64,000 nucleotides of DNA. Source: Euclidia mi. Lineage: Eukaryota; Arthropoda; Insecta; Lepidoptera; Erebidae. Location of the stretch: NCBI GenBank assembly GCA_944739405.2, contig OX123187.2, forward strand, positions 77,360,450-77,424,449. Reading direction: 5' to 3'. A program made the translations under genes and the position numbers. Positions 21,270 to 33,325 of this stretch are shown here, piece by piece; position 1 is the first letter of the stretch, and every line of letters starts with the position of its first letter. Under the pieces are notes generated by a model that saw nothing but the letters and a program-made list of their open reading frames with translations, had not been told where the DNA came from and ran no database searches.

Positions 21270-22200
21270 AGCAACAATTATTTTTATGTACATACAATGT
21301 GAGATCACTCTCTTCACCTCAGAAAATGGCACTGCTCATTCATTCCTTAAATAAAATAAAATATGATATCATTGGATTGGCCGAAGTTAGAAAAATTAGG
21401 AACCACATTATAGAACAGGAAGAACATATTTTTTGTTACACCGGAGAAACAAAAGGTTTATATGGGGTTGGCTTCTTGATAAAAAAGAAATAAAAATCAA
21501 ATATTGAGAATTATATAGGACTGTCAGAAAGAATATGTGTATTGAATCTTAAATTTGAAACAACAAAAATATCATTAATACAAGTCTATGCACCCACCCA
21601 AGAAGCATCTGAAGAAGTAATAACATCCTTTTACAATCAATTACAGAAAACTCATTCTCTTGCCAGCGGTATACTGATTGTAATGGGAGATCTAAACGCT
21701 AAAATTGGACCAAGAAAGCATGGATAAAGTATGGTACTGGGAGCATACTGCTATGAAAATCGAAGCCACAGAGGCGACCGCCTGCTACAGTATGCATTGG
21801 GTACCAAGCTCACTATAATAAACACATTATTTAAGAAAAAATACAATAATCAATGGACTTGGACCAGCCCAAATGGAAATATTAAAAATCAAATTGACTA
21901 CATTCTCAGTAACAACCCCAAAAAATTTTCAAATACTGAAACATTAAACAACAACCTTTTCTCTATTGACCATAAATTGCTACGTGGTACATTTAATTTA
22001 GGGAGACAGAAGATAAGTAGAGCCAAGTTCAGCAACCACGCCAACCTAATTCAAGGGGAACAAAAATCAAAAATATTTTTAAATTTGTTAGGGAATGAAT
22101 TGGGAAGTGTCTCCTGGTCTGAAAACGACGATGTAGAGTCCTACTATAGTAAAATAGAGTCATCCATAGTACAAAGTTTAAACAAGACAAGTTCAAATCA
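21270..22200 (+). pseudogene. LINE F ORF2 endonuclease domain, several stops
   Basis: TYNVRSLSSPQKM opens an apurinic-like endonuclease, followed by YDIIGLAEVRK (catalytic E block), VGFLIKKK, a stop near 21491, then VYAPTQEAS, MGDLNAKIG (catalytic D and N), a stop at 21727, and WTWTSPNGN with NQIDYIL and SIDHKLL (S-D-H motif). The order is complete but broken into three open pieces by stops. Confidence 0.85.
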
Positions 22201-22360
22201 ATAAAAAAAGGATATAATATCAACTGAAAGAAAAGATATGATAAAAAGGCGAATACAACCACAACATAAGTAGACAAAAAGTAGAGAAGAAAGACAAGAA
22301 CTCTCAAGCTTATACAAAACAACAAACGAAAGACTGAGAAAAGACTATGAAGATTACAGA

Positions 22361-23543
22361 ATGAAAATTATAGAATCAAACTTATTAAAGTCCGGGAGTC
22401 AAAAAAGGGCTTATAAACAACTCAATACCAGCAAAACATGGATTCCAAAGCTGAAATCAAAATCCCCTCAAGATCACACACAAACAAGAAAAGACATAGT
22501 CAAAACAGCCACTGACTACTATAGAGATCTATATAGCTACCAAAGCTGTAATAAACAAGTTAGAACATGTCAAAACCTAGCAAATATTACTGAAACACCA
22601 AAATCAGTCAAACCTTTTGAAGAACAAGAAATTATGCGACAAATAGACGGACTCAAACAAGAAAAAAGCCCAGGGCATGATAATATACCCAACGAAGCCC
22701 TTAAACTAGGAAAATTCATACTGGCAAGTCACCTTGGCAAATTATACAAGAACAAAAAGTTCATATGAAATGGGTGGAGTCAAGAATAATACTTCTCTAT
22801 AAGAAGGGATATCCATCAGATATGAACAACTACCGGCCTATTAGCTTACTTCCAGCTATCTACAAACTATTTGCAGCCTACCTAAATAAGAGAATAGAGA
22901 CAGAGATAGAAACACATCAACCCATAGAGCAGGCAGGTTTCCGAAAAGGCTTTTGTACAATCGACCATATCCATACCTTAGAACAAGTCATCGAGAAGCA
23001 CCAGGAGCATCAACAACCCTTATACTTAGCCTTTATTGATTACGAAAAAGCCTTCGACTCTATATCCCACGACAGCCTATGGGAGGCACTTGGCAACCAA
23101 AATGTTCCACAAACCTATATAAACATTCTGAAGGACATATATAGCAAAAGCGTAAGTCGTGTTAAACTTGACAGACTAGGGCCAAAAATAGAAATATGCA
23201 GAGGTGTGAAACAGGGTGACCCTCTAACACCAACAATTTTTATATCAGTGCTGCATCATATAATGAAAGACTTACAATGGCAACATAAAGGTATTAACAT
23301 TAACGGGAAAAATCTGAGTAACCTTAGATTCGCAGATGACATAGTACTATTTTCAAGATCATCAAAACAATTGGAAGGAATGATATCGGAGCTTTGTACC
23401 GTTAGCAGCAAAATAGGTCTTAAACTAAACACATCTAAAACAAAAGTAATGACTAATGACCAAAAAATACCTATAGTAATAAACAACTTACAACACTTAG
23501 AGTATGTAGAGAGGTACATATACTTAGGAAAAAACATTTCATT
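22361..23543 (+). pseudogene. LINE F reverse transcriptase
   Basis: From 22361 the pre-RT linker reads QIDGLKQEKSPGHDNIPNEA, then a one-base frameshift near 22765. The RT core follows: ESRIILLYKKG, NYRPISLLPAIYKLFAAYL, EQAGFRKGFCTIDHIHTL, motif A FIDYEKAFDSISHD, motif B RGVKQGDPLTPTIF, motif C LRFADDIVLF, LNTSKTKVM and YIYLGKNISF. All catalytic aspartates are kept. Thumb and C-terminal domains are lost at the Gag junction. Confidence 0.87.
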
Positions 23544-24438
23544 CCGTCTAGCCATAGCGGTGGACTTCGAGGGCGCTAGCGAGGCCGTCTCTGAGCTGGC
23601 CAAGCGAGTGAAGTTATTAACCATTTCTTACGACGCGAACCTAGCTAGGAGGTCTACCGCACTGCACAACCACATATTCCACAGACTCCGTAGGATGGAA
23701 CGTCCTACGGCGTATTCAAAACGAATTACCGAATTGTGCAGCCGGTTCGACAAGCTCTCGGCGGAGCTGTCCGCCATTGAGCAATCAGCTGTTCGCTCAG
23801 CTGATGCTGTGGCAGAGGTCCAACCTGCGCCGTCTACCTCGACGCAGGCAGGGTTAGCCCCAGTATTGCATTGCGAGCATTTGAGAGTTAGCAAACTGTC
23901 TAAGCTAAAATACGACGGTACGGGATGCGTCCGAGCGTTCCTACAACGCGTAACCAAATTCCAAACCGCGCGTAATCTACCTTCCACTAAAATTTTATCA
24001 TATGCCTCCGAAATTTTCACCGGTTACGCACTTCACTGGTACCGCGGCCTAAAAGATTATTTCAATACATGGGCAGAACTCACCACTAAATTAATAGACG
24101 ATTTCACACCGTACGATTATGACTACCGGTTGTTAAATGAAATCCGCCGACGTACTCAAGGTGCTACCGAAACTATAATAATTTATCACTCGATAATGAA
24201 TCAGCTGTTCGCTAGGCTGTCACCGTCAAAGCGATTGTCCGAACGCGAAAAGTTAGACATTCTATTGCATAACATACGTCCATGCTACTCGCTAGTGCTA
24301 ACTCCGTCAATATCTTCAATTGACAGTGTACACTGGAACACTAGGTCCGTACAAGGCTTTTGGTTTATAGACGCTACTTTTAAGGTAGGTATCTTAGTAA
24401 ATTATGTAATTAAACTGCACTTACTATCAAACACGTGA
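23544..24438 (+). CDS. Ty3/Gypsy Gag fragment fused in frame to LINE RT
   Basis: From AVDFEGASEAVSELAKRV the frame turns into a Gag of the family at 41467 and 43610, sharing a diagnostic NLA-R/K-R-S/T-TALHN block. It then gives a full Retrotrans_gag-type core: AFLQRVTKFQTARNLPS, ASEIFTGYALHWYRGLKDYF, LIDDFTPYDYDYRLLNEIR and RTQGATETI. Capsid assembly would be its original role. The first ~50 Gag residues and any zinc knuckle are missing. The frame has been open since 22765, giving one 557-codon reading frame from RT palm to Gag end. Confidence 0.8.
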
Positions 24439-24444
24439 TAGAAA

Positions 24445-25065
24445 ATAAGACCACTGGACGTCTTTGTTTATTGCCAACTTAGCAACCGCGGCGCGCTGTC
24501 GCTTCCAGCTACAGTTTTACATTCATGTCCGATAGTTAGTTTGTTTCCGTATGTATCCCTCATTCAAAAAACATCGATATCTCCTTTCACTGTCAAATCT
24601 CATCACTCCTTACTGATGGGATTTGACAGCACGCCTATTTAGAGAATGCAGTCAAAGATATGAGTCTGTAAGGAGTCTATGCCTCTTTAAATGAGACGGG
24701 TAATTTGACGTTATGATTAACCAACTAAGACCAACTGACATTACATGTTGCACGTTCGGTCTAAGGAATTATGTCAGCCAGCATGTTCTCTCTAGTCTAA
24801 ACCTAGTCTAACCTCTCTGCATGATACCTAATGCGTTCAGAAATTGTAGAAGATGAAATGACAGAAGTTAAAGAACACAAAGATGTAAAATACAAAAATA
24901 AAAATAGTTTCGTATACCTCAATTGCAGCATACTGCGACTACAATAAAAATAATTTAGAATAATCATTATGAACCTATCTTTAGGTAAAAAAAATGTAAT
25001 AAAACTGCACTGGTCTTATAGGTCCTGTGTATTTCGGAACGAAATTTTTGTTTTGACATTTTGAT
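24445..25065. other. Gene-free stretch with a hairpin
   Basis: The only structure seen is a hairpin at 24590-24629: CTGTCAAATCTCATCA pairs with TGATGGGATTTGACAG (one mismatch) around an 8-base loop. No coding signal and no mariner left TIR were found. Confidence 0.5.
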
Positions 25066-25069
25066 GTTA

Positions 25070-26125
25070 ACACTTGACAATTATTTTATGTCAATGTTTT
25101 CATGAAACGTCATTTGCAAATGTCACAATATTCCGCCATGATTGTTGAGACAAACGTCAAATATTTTTAATTATATTTTCTACAACTTTAAAACTATTTT
25201 AAAGTGTATATTTTTGACTTACGGATAAAATGGATGCCATTTTTGAAAAAATGGAGCATGATCGGCATATCAGCAATTACGACGTAGCTGAAGAACTGGG
25301 AATTGACCACAAATTAGTTTTGGCGCATTTGAAAAAAAACTAGGTACACAAAAAAGCTCGATATTTGTGTACTTCACGAGCTGACTCAAAGAAACCCTAA
25401 TGAACCGTGTACTCATTTGTGATTCTTTATTAGGACGTAATGAAACCGAGCCATTTTTTAAGAAACTGAACTGGTGAAGAAAAGTGGATCACGTCCGACA
25501 AGAACGTGCGAAAAAAGTCGTTGTCAAAGGCCGGTCAGGCTTCACAGACTGTGGCAAAACCCGGGTTAACTCGCAACAAGGTGATGCTTTGTATGTGGTG
25601 GGATTGGAAGGGCATTATTCATTATGAGCTGTTACCACTAGGCCAGACCATCGATTCTGAACTCTACGGCGAACAACTGATGAGATCAAAGCAAGAAGTT
25701 GAGAGAAAGCGGCCGGAATTAATCAACAGAAGGGGTGTGGTTTTTTATCATGATAACGCTAGACCTCACACATCTTTAGCCACTCAGCAAAAATTAAGAG
25801 AGTTTGGCTGGGAGGTGTTAATGCATCCGCCGTATAGTCCTGACCTTGCACCTTCAGATTTTTACCTGTTTCGGTCTTTACAGAATTCTCCAGGCAGTGT
25901 CAGGTTAACATCACGAGAGGACTGCCAAAACCATTTGTCGCGGTATTTTGATCAGAAGTCCCAAAATTTATATAGCAATGGGATCATGCCCCTAACTACA
26001 AGATGGCAAAAAGTTATCGAACAAAATAGTACCTACATACTTTAGTTAAATGTAAATAAACTATGTAAAATATGTTTAGAAATTTTCTTAAAAAAAGCGA
26101 AGAAACTTTTTCCCCAACTTATTAA
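25070..26125 (+). mobile_element. mariner transposon, decayed, left TIR not found
   Basis: A transposase remnant lies at 25230-26045 and the right end (AAGCGAAGAAACTTTTTCCC near 26097) resembles a mariner terminus. Its complement was not found on the left, so the 5' end has probably been lost. Mariners insert at TA and move by cut-and-paste. Confidence 0.7.
25230..26045 (+). pseudogene. mariner transposase (D,D34D), N-terminus frameshifted
   Basis: The N-terminal helix-turn-helix starts at ATG 25230 (MDAIFEKMEHD, then YDVAEELGIDHKLVLAHLKK) and hits a stop at about 25342. Decayed codons include a HELTQRN remnant of the WVPHELT motif. From 25506 the frame is open to the end: WITSDKN (first D, just upstream), RPHTSLATQQKLREFGW after HDNA (second D) and YSPDLAPSDFYLF (third D). 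Exactly 34 residues separate the second and third catalytic D, which defines mariner. The catalytic core is better kept than the DNA-binding half. Confidence 0.9.
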
Positions 26126-26129
26126 TTAT

Positions 26130-26640
26130 CCGGTTTTGAAACTCTGCAAAAGGAATGCGAGATCACAATGTAAAGATAATATTAGTGATTCATATAATAT
26201 CGCTGTATGTATTTTTGGCCCCTGCAAGTAATATTATCACAGAAAATATCCACCCTCTCTGAGTTTAATCATAGAGCAAACAAACTTGGTCAGATGCTAT
26301 AATGATACCGATTGGATTACTTGTCAAAATATTATCGCTATCTCTATTGAGTTTCTTCAAGATATTAGCGATTATTTGAATGGTCATGTTTTTATAATAT
26401 CACTTGAGAATATGATATTATGGGATGTGACAGCAGGAGTAATCATTATTTTTATTTGATTTCGATTTAATTTCTGACCTTCTTGGGTTGGACTGACGGT
26501 TGTCAGAGAGTGGAATTTTTTTTCATTATCATGTATGTCAATGTTACGTAAACAGTGTGATTTTAAAAAGTCATGCTGTGATTTCAAGTAATATCATGCA
26601 GTATGACACGTATGCTGTGATACGAATGAAAATGAAAATA
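26130..26640. other. Gene-free AT-rich stretch
   Basis: Nothing supportable on either strand. Confidence 0.35.
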
Positions 26641-26644
26641 CCAT

Positions 26645-26818
26645 TATCCATACATACATATGCTTTTCCCGTCGGGGTAGGCAGAGACAACAGAACGCCA
26701 CTTTCTTCTATCCTTGCAAACCTCACGCGCTTCCTCTACATTCATTACTCTTTTCATACATGCTCGCCGGTTACGGGTGCTTTGGACTTTTCCGTTTTTC
26801 AAGACGTCCCCAATTATA
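26645..26818 (-). mobile_element. CATA-tail LINE 3' end
   Basis: A plus-strand (CATA)n tail is followed by CTTTTCCCGTCGGGGTAGGC and, at the far end, GACGTCCCCAATT, the inverse of the 2824-3084 insert. On the minus strand it encodes NRRACMKRVMNVEEAREVC. Part of the GGCGTGAG tail is deleted (GGGAAAAGCATATG). A TSD is not clear (ATTAT is the only shared flank word). Confidence 0.75.
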
Positions 26819-26824
26819 CAACAC

Positions 26825-28405
26825 ATAAAACATACAATTTTAGAATTACAAGATTTTTTATTCTTTTATTTACAGTATCTATTTTCTAACCTGTTCATAA
26901 ATATATAGCCTGATTCTCAGTACCGTTATCTCGTTCCTTTATAGCAAGGCGACCAACTGATTAATTGTGGTCTTAACAGGAGGTCGAAATGTGGATTAGA
27001 GGGTAATATATCATCGGGTATGGCCTTTAATGGTACGGTTTAGGAGCCGATACCGATAAAGGAATCAATAAACTTTATATATAGTTATGTAGGACGTTTT
27101 GAAGATTTCAGATTCAGACCGATGAGAGCTTTAAATGTCTTTGAAATACCGTGCGATACGACCTCTTCGTCTGGCATCAAAGTATGAACATTGATTGGGT
27201 ATCCTTTCTGATTTGCTGCAAATATTATGTTCTTATCAATATTTTCAATAGATGCCTTATGGTGTTATTAATGACAAGGAGTGGAAATGGTCAGAGACAT
27301 CCCACATAGCTGGTGTAACCTATGAAGCTTCGCGTCGTGGTAAATACAAGTGGTGGTGAATACAATTACATTTTAAGTTTAAAATAATTACAGGACTGAG
27401 ATCAGTCCATGGGATAATACAAGTATATGGAGGTACAAAATTAAAAGTTTGAAAGCATTTAACAGTAGTAGTACCTACTTAAAATTTTATAAATTAGTGA
27501 GATTCTTAGCACAGTACAGAGAAATTATAAAAATCGTTAGGATTAATTAATTATAAGTTCAGATAGTTTGTACTAAATTTGCGATCCCACGTTAGTACGT
27601 GGGATAGCAAACATTGTAGTCAATGTTTGAATAACTTTAATAGCTTCATCATTATTGACTTTGTCAAAGTCAAAAGTCAACAAACTTTTTTAGTACTTTC
27701 ACCAATTAGAGGTGGGCGCACCTGCAAAATTTGAGAGGGAAAAGGACCATGGGCACTTTTGTATGAACACTGGACCCACTTTTCAAAAGCGTGCAACAGT
27801 AAAGATACGTATGTCATATGGAAGCTCTTGGTGTGTTCTTCATTTCATTCTAAAGCAGCTAAGTTCAAATCCAGCGCAAAAACAGCGTTTTGGTACGTTT
27901 AACTTTTTTTGTAAGTAACAAATGCGCGTGATATATTATGCAATGCACATTTTTTCATTTCATTTCAGCCTGTTAGACGCCCACTGAACGACATAGGCCT
28001 TCCCCACTTGGCTTTTTCCGTTGGTAGCTTGGCAGGCGTATTGGCGAATGCAGGGGCGCGAATGTTTGATTCTAGGCGCTGGTGCCCATTTAGTTTTGAC
28101 ATTGGTTGACCGTCATCTTTTGGTTGACTATTTGTACCGGAGGAGATATCAGTATTGGTCAAAGTGGTCTACAGTGGGCGTGGGGCCGTCACGTCCCGAC
28201 GCCAATATTAAATGAAAAGTAAATATAAATAAATTAATTAAATAATATTAAACATGGACTCGGTCTTGTAAAATCTTTTTTAGGTGTGATTATGATCTTA
28301 ACAACGTAGTTGTAATAGTTAAATAAGTATTTTGAGCTTAAAATATAATTTAATGTTAATAATGAAAATAATGAATGCTTAATTCATAACTTATAAACTA
28401 GTAGT
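26825..28405. other. Gene-free stretch with RTE/SINE-tail scrap
   Basis: A short inverted RTE/SINE tail remnant (CCCACTGAACGACATAGGCC) lies near 27980. A small hairpin (ATCCCACGT / ACGTGGGAT) is at 27584-27605. No coding signal. Confidence 0.4.
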
Positions 28406-28412
28406 AATTCAT

Positions 28413-28730
28413 TTTTTTTTTCTTATGGTAATATGCGGCAAACGAACAGATGGATTGCGTGATGGTAAGCAATTACCGCCGCCCATGGACACAAGCAACA
28501 CCACAGGAGTCACAAGTGCGTTGCCGCCCCTTGGGGTTGGGAAAAGGGATAGGATGAGGAGTGGGATCAGGGAGAAGGGATATGGGATAGGGCCTCCGGC
28601 ACTCTCACTCACTGAACGAAACGCAACAGTTCAGGTACTGTTATTTTACGTCGATTTTCTGTGAGAGGGTAGTACTTCCCCGGTCGAGCCGGCCCATTCA
28701 TGCTGGAATCAGCGAGGCTCTACTACCTTG
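28413..28730 (+). repeat. Interspersed repeat family D, copy 1
   Basis: From TATGGTAATATGCGGCAAAC to the GGTCGAGCCGGCCCATTC block this matches 50068-50336 closely, including CGCCCATGGACACAAGCAAC and CACAAGTGCGTTG. Repeats with this arrangement are widespread in Lepidoptera. The open frames it contains on both strands have no independent support. Confidence 0.75.
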
Positions 28731-28734
28731 AAAA

Positions 28735-29285
28735 ATTATGCCGATGAATGATAAAGTTCATCCCTTATGATAAACCATAGTGCGCGTGGCTACTTTAATG
28801 TTCTTTGTAACGCTTCTCGGTGTCTTCAAGTGAAGATTTTAAAATGCATCTATAATAATATCGTCTAAATGTATTGCTGGTCGATGAAAACCATCCAAAT
28901 GTCTACCTAGTCCCAAGTTCCATATTATAGATATGACATGGGCACAACTTCTGATAGTGCGTCTACCCGTGTGACATGTACAATAGTATTGTATAATTGC
29001 GCCTTTGCCGCCCTGATCACAGTAAATCAAAATATAGGTATAATACATCCTCGATCTAACGTGTCGTGATTGCACACGTCCCCTAAGCAGCCATACATTA
29101 TTTTGCTGTATATTGCATTGTTCTAAGTCATTTAAATTGTTTTCACGGTATAAAGATATTTCACGGTATATAATACATCATAGTGCACAAGTGCGTTCGC
29201 AAACACAAGTGCTGTCACTCACTGTCATATTCCGATGGGACGGCATATGCGACACAATAGGAGAGAGATTAGGTGGAAGACCAAC
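28735..29285. other. Gene-free stretch
   Basis: No supported feature; short frames only. Confidence 0.3.
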
Positions 29286-29689
29286 GACCTCAGATCAAAT
29301 AAAATTCAAATTCAATTTATTCTGTTAAATAAAAAGGTACAATTTACTTATTTAGAGTACAAAAGCTTAGTTTAGGATCCTTATATAAGATTACATATAT
29401 GCCTGAACTGGGATAAACCTGTGTTTCAGGCGATTAGGGCTAATTAGAATTAAAAATATATAATCACTTACTTACTACAATATTACGTACGTCATGTTTT
29501 AGTACACTAATACTAGATCTATAATATCTTATGCATCATTACAACTAATAAATTGAGGTAAAGGTCTATTTTGTTGAGATAATTATTTTAACACAATTAA
29601 TAATTTTTCTGTATCTTCGTAGGACATATTCAGAAGGATATTGTTGACAATTTTGTTGCATTTGAAGTACGTGCAAGGAATTAGGTTAG

Positions 29690-31190
29690 TTAATGCGTTT
29701 AGTCTTTTGTAAAGTAGCGGCCCCAGGAATATATAAAATTTAGATGTGAATGCGTGTCTTGTTTGCATTTAATCGGAAATATTATATTATGTCGCCTTTT
29801 GTTGTTAGATATAGTGCTGTAGGGAAGGGCTGTGTGTTGCTTTAATACGATACTCTTGATAAATAGTTGTCGAACTGTTAATACTTTACAAGCTTGGTAT
29901 AGGGAATTAGTTGGATATAGGAACGGTTTGTAGGTTGATACTTTAAGAATTGCTCGCTGAGCTCTTTCAACAGACAGTAACAAAGTTTTTCCTGCGCCCC
30001 CCCATGTCGTAATACAATATGTTAATAATGACTGGCATAGAACAAAGTACACTTGCCTTATTAATGTTGGGTCAGCAATATGTCGCATTTTCTTGAAGAC
30101 ATATTATATTAACTTACGTATTCTACCGTTTAAACACTCGATATGCTCTTTGAAGGAAAGTGTTTCGTCTATTATGATACCTAGATATTTTATTTGTGCT
30201 ATTAATACAAGGACAAGCACAGGGAATTCCAGGAAAGGCGCCACAGTGATGGGCATACAGTGGTGTGTTAGTTTGTTGTGCTGTTAATTTGCGTATGGTA
30301 AACTTAACATAGTTGGTTTTCTCTGCCTTTAGTGATAGTAAATTGTGCTGAAGCCATTTATTAACACAATTAAAACCATGTTGCGCATACTCGAAAACAT
30401 CTTTTTCTGAATCAGCGGAAAAAAGTAGAGCAGTGTCGTCAGCGTATGATATGATAGTACCGTGCTTTATGTGTAGATTACAAAGGTCATTTATGTAAAT
30501 GAGGAATAACGTAGAGGCTAAGATGCTACCCTGGGGGACTCCGAAAGATGTGTTATTTTCATCAGTGCTAACTGTGTTACCGATTTTTACGCATTGCGTG
30601 CGGTCCTCTAAGTAGCTTTTAATTAATTCTAACTGTTTACCTCTTATACCAATGTTCTCGAGTATACGCAACAAAATAGGGACATAGACGGTGTCAAAAG
30701 CCTTAGAAAGATCAAGAAATACTCCTATTGTGTGGTTACCCTTGTCAAGTTCTTGCACCAAAAAGTCAGTCAGGTGATGTACGGCGTCAGCTGTCGATAG
30801 TTTAGGTCGAAATCCGAACTGTGTCTTGGATAATATCGATTTGTCCTCTACGTACTTTATCAGTCTATTATTAATAATTTTTTCCAGTATTATTGACATA
30901 CAGGGCAGTAGAGAAATCGGTCTATAGTTATTTACTTTCTTTTTATTGCCGGATTTATGCACCGGCACTACCACAGATTTTTTAAGGCACTTGGGAAATA
31001 TACCTCTAGACAAAAAGTTTTGGAAAATGTTGGTCAGCGGGGGATCTAAGACGTGCTTGAATTGCTTTATGATTTTGTTTGGTATATTATCCCATCCAGC
31101 GGCACAGCTGTCTTTTAGGGACATAATTATATTGTTAACTTCAGTTTCGTCAGTGTCAAGTAATACAAACGATGTTATTGATGTGCTATG
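29690..31190 (-). pseudogene. LINE D reverse transcriptase and C-terminal region
   Basis: Frame 31124-30123: AAGWDNIPNKIIK, YRPISLLPCMSIILEKII, FGFRPKLSTADAVHHL, motif A VFLDLSKAFDTV, motif B FGVPQGSILASTLFLIYIND and motif C ISYADDTALL. Near 30200 a frameshift occurs, and the C-terminus continues at 30088-29699 with SLLTYCITTWGGAGK and VERAQRAILKVSTYKPFLYP. Catalytic aspartates are intact. The C-terminal block resembles the fragment at 38690-39165. Confidence 0.88.
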
Positions 31191-31320
31191 AGGAGTGCTA
31201 AGGTACTGTGATTGACTCGGAACCTTTTCTGCGAGGCATTTGGCATATTTTTTTCACAAAAAAATTATTTGCAATATTATCAGATTCTAGGTGTGATGAG
31301 TGCGCGCGTTATAAACTTGA

Positions 31321-32101
31321 CTATGACTCATGTTGTTTATTAGTGTATGTCGTCTTTTTAATACATTGCCAAATCTTGTTGCTATTTTTACCGGCTTTTT
31401 CTAATAGACTTTTGTTATAGCTTAACTTTACTTTTTTAAGCAAATCATTAGAAAAATTGCGATATCGTTTATAGGATAATTGTATAGTTGAATTGTCTGG
31501 ATTTAATTTAGCCTTCATATGCATCTTATCTCTATGTCTCATACATTGTAAAAGGCCTGTAGTGATCCACGGCTTAATGCTAAAATTTTTGTTTTTAAAA
31601 CATATTTTTGTTGTGTTTTTCTGAATTGCAAGTTGCAGATGGTTTATAACATGTAACATACCAAACTGCGGATCACTAGAAATATAAACTGAGCCAAAAT
31701 CAATGTTGCTTATGTCATCTCCAAGTTTATTTATATTTAATTTAGAAATAGTGCGAACGTGGTCTTGTTTGGGTAATTTACAATTTAAGGTAAGTAGGAC
31801 AGCATTGTGATCAGTTATTGTAGAGTTCATGCCTAATGTAAGTGATGGAAACCTTGATTTTAGTATGATATGATCCAAACAAGACCCGCTTTCGTGTGTA
31901 GGAAACTTGTGTGCTGGAAGTAAGCCATGAAAGGAGCAAAGGTTGAGGTAGTCTTGGGCATTTGTGTCACAGCTAGATGAAACAATATTGATGTTGATGT
32001 CTCCGAGTAACATTATATTTTTAAAAGAAGATGAAGATTGTAAGTTCCAGTTGAGAGAGTCAAAGAAATTGTTAACATTTTTGAAAGATGGTGGTCTGTA
32101 C
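31321..32101 (-). pseudogene. LINE D endonuclease, C-terminal part and linker
   Basis: It starts at MYRPPSFKNVNNFFDSL, then MLLGDININIV (catalytic D and N region), SCLDHIIL and TITDHNAVLL (catalytic D-H), followed by a basic linker (KPWITTGLLQCMRHRDKMH) that leads into RT. The N-terminal half lies beyond the nested insertion. Stops separate it from RT near 31320. Confidence 0.85.
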
Positions 32102-32106
32102 ATGGC

Positions 32107-32760
32107 TTGTATGAAATGAAATGAAATTAAATTAAATGAAATGAAATACTTCTTTATGAAATGAAATACTTCTTTATTTCATGTAAACTTTGAAAGTACT
32201 TACGAAACGTCATTAAAAAGAAATATTTAATACAATTATTTTTGTGTGTCGAATTAGAACAGCTCAGTCCCAAGCGTTTTGGTCGTCTTTATAGTCAGAT
32301 ATTTTATAATAGGCTTTTGAACATAATTTCGCTTTTACAATAATTTTGAACTTATTTATAGATAGGTCTCTTATATTATAAGGGAGCTTGTTATAAAAGC
32401 GTATACATTGCCCCATAAAACAGCTACTTATTTTGTGGAGACGAGTGCTATGAACTACGAGATTATTTCTGTGTCTTGTATTTACAGAATGTATATCACA
32501 TTTTTTACAAAACTTGTCAATATTTTTATGTACATATAGCAGATTTTCATAAATATATTGTGATACAACAGTTAGAATGTTTATTTCTTTGAACTTTTCT
32601 CTTAGAGAAACTCTTGGACTGAGGTTATAAATTCCCCTTACAGCTCTTTTCTGCAGAACAAATATTGTATTTAGGTCTGCAGCATTCCCCCAGAGAAGTA
32701 TCCCATACGACATTAAGCTATGAAAGTAACTGAAATAAACCATTCTAGCTGTTTCTAAAT
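32107..32760 (-). mobile_element. LINE A-related 3' fragment nested in LINE D
   Basis: On the minus strand it encodes the RT C-terminal region: SYGILLWGNAADLNTIFVLQ, KRAVRGIYNLSPRVSLREK and INILTVVSQYIYENLL, closely matching LINE A at 6280-6480. It ends in a (TTTCA)n-type tail near 32110. ATGGC occurs at both edges (32102-32106 and 32761-32765). Removing 659 bp puts the two endonuclease halves in one frame, supporting a 5-bp TSD. Confidence 0.85.
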
Positions 32761-32765
32761 ATGGC

Positions 32766-33260
32766 AAATTCTAAGCCGATTTTAATTAGCAGTCGGTTCC
32801 ATTCTTGCATGTTAGGCTCCTCTACAGTGAAAGTAAGGTGATTTTTTACGTACACTATTACTCCATAGTTTTGATTAAAATTTACATTACTATTGTACAT
32901 ATTGTATCCTGGCATGGTCGGTACGTCGTATTTCTTAGTGAACCAACATTCGGTTAGCAATATAACGTCACAAGTAACTTTTAATCTTTGTTGAAAAGTG
33001 ACAAAATTATCAATATTCTTATAAACGCTGCGTATGTTTTGTGTTAGTACGGTCAAGGAGTTAGAATGGGATGGAAGATATTGTTTACAACTCTCAACTT
33101 CGAATATCATCGACTCCGATACAGATAAATTATCTAAGTCATTCATAAAGTTGTTTATCATAATGTATAACAACATTAAAAGTAAATAAATTAGAGAAAA
33201 GAGAGATAGCAATAAAAAAGGTCTGAGATACCACAGCTGTCGGTTCTTAGGCGCCTCCAT
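32766..33260 (-). pseudogene. LINE D endonuclease, N-terminal part
   Basis: SLTVLTQNIRSVYKNIDNF opens the endonuclease, followed by CDVILLTECWFTKK (catalytic E) and GVIVYVKNHLTF. Upstream residues include a hydrophobic run (FLLLSLFSLIYLLLMLLYI) before the domain, probably non-domain linker or out-of-phase sequence. The true ORF2 start was not determined. Cut at the ATGGC duplication. Confidence 0.8.
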
Positions 33261-33325
33261 AGTCGATAGAATTCATGAACCTCTTCTCTGCCATCAGTTT
33301 TGCGGGACAGTCAGCAGCACCTGTG

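Larger units (their letters stand above)
19570..23543 (+). mobile_element. LINE F, two-ORF non-LTR retrotransposon (RTE-like)
   Basis: The order is a possible AT-rich 5' UTR (19570-20211), ORF1 (20212-21190, interrupted), and ORF2 with endonuclease (about 21270-22200) and RT (about 22361-23543). RT stops abruptly after the YLGKN block (about 23540) where a Gypsy Gag takes over, so the 3' third is missing. RT motifs are nearest to the RTE group; the L1-like ORF1 could also suit Proto2-type elements. The 5' end is not proven by a TSD. Confidence 0.75.

Noticed and set aside
27584..27605. Short hairpin ATCCCACGT/ACGTGGGAT as terminator or regulatory site
   Set aside because: Nine-bp arms are expected by chance at this scale and no transcription unit is nearby.
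28425..28664. 79-codon frame as a gene
   Set aside because: The same sequence recurs as a dispersed repeat at 50068; repeat family D.
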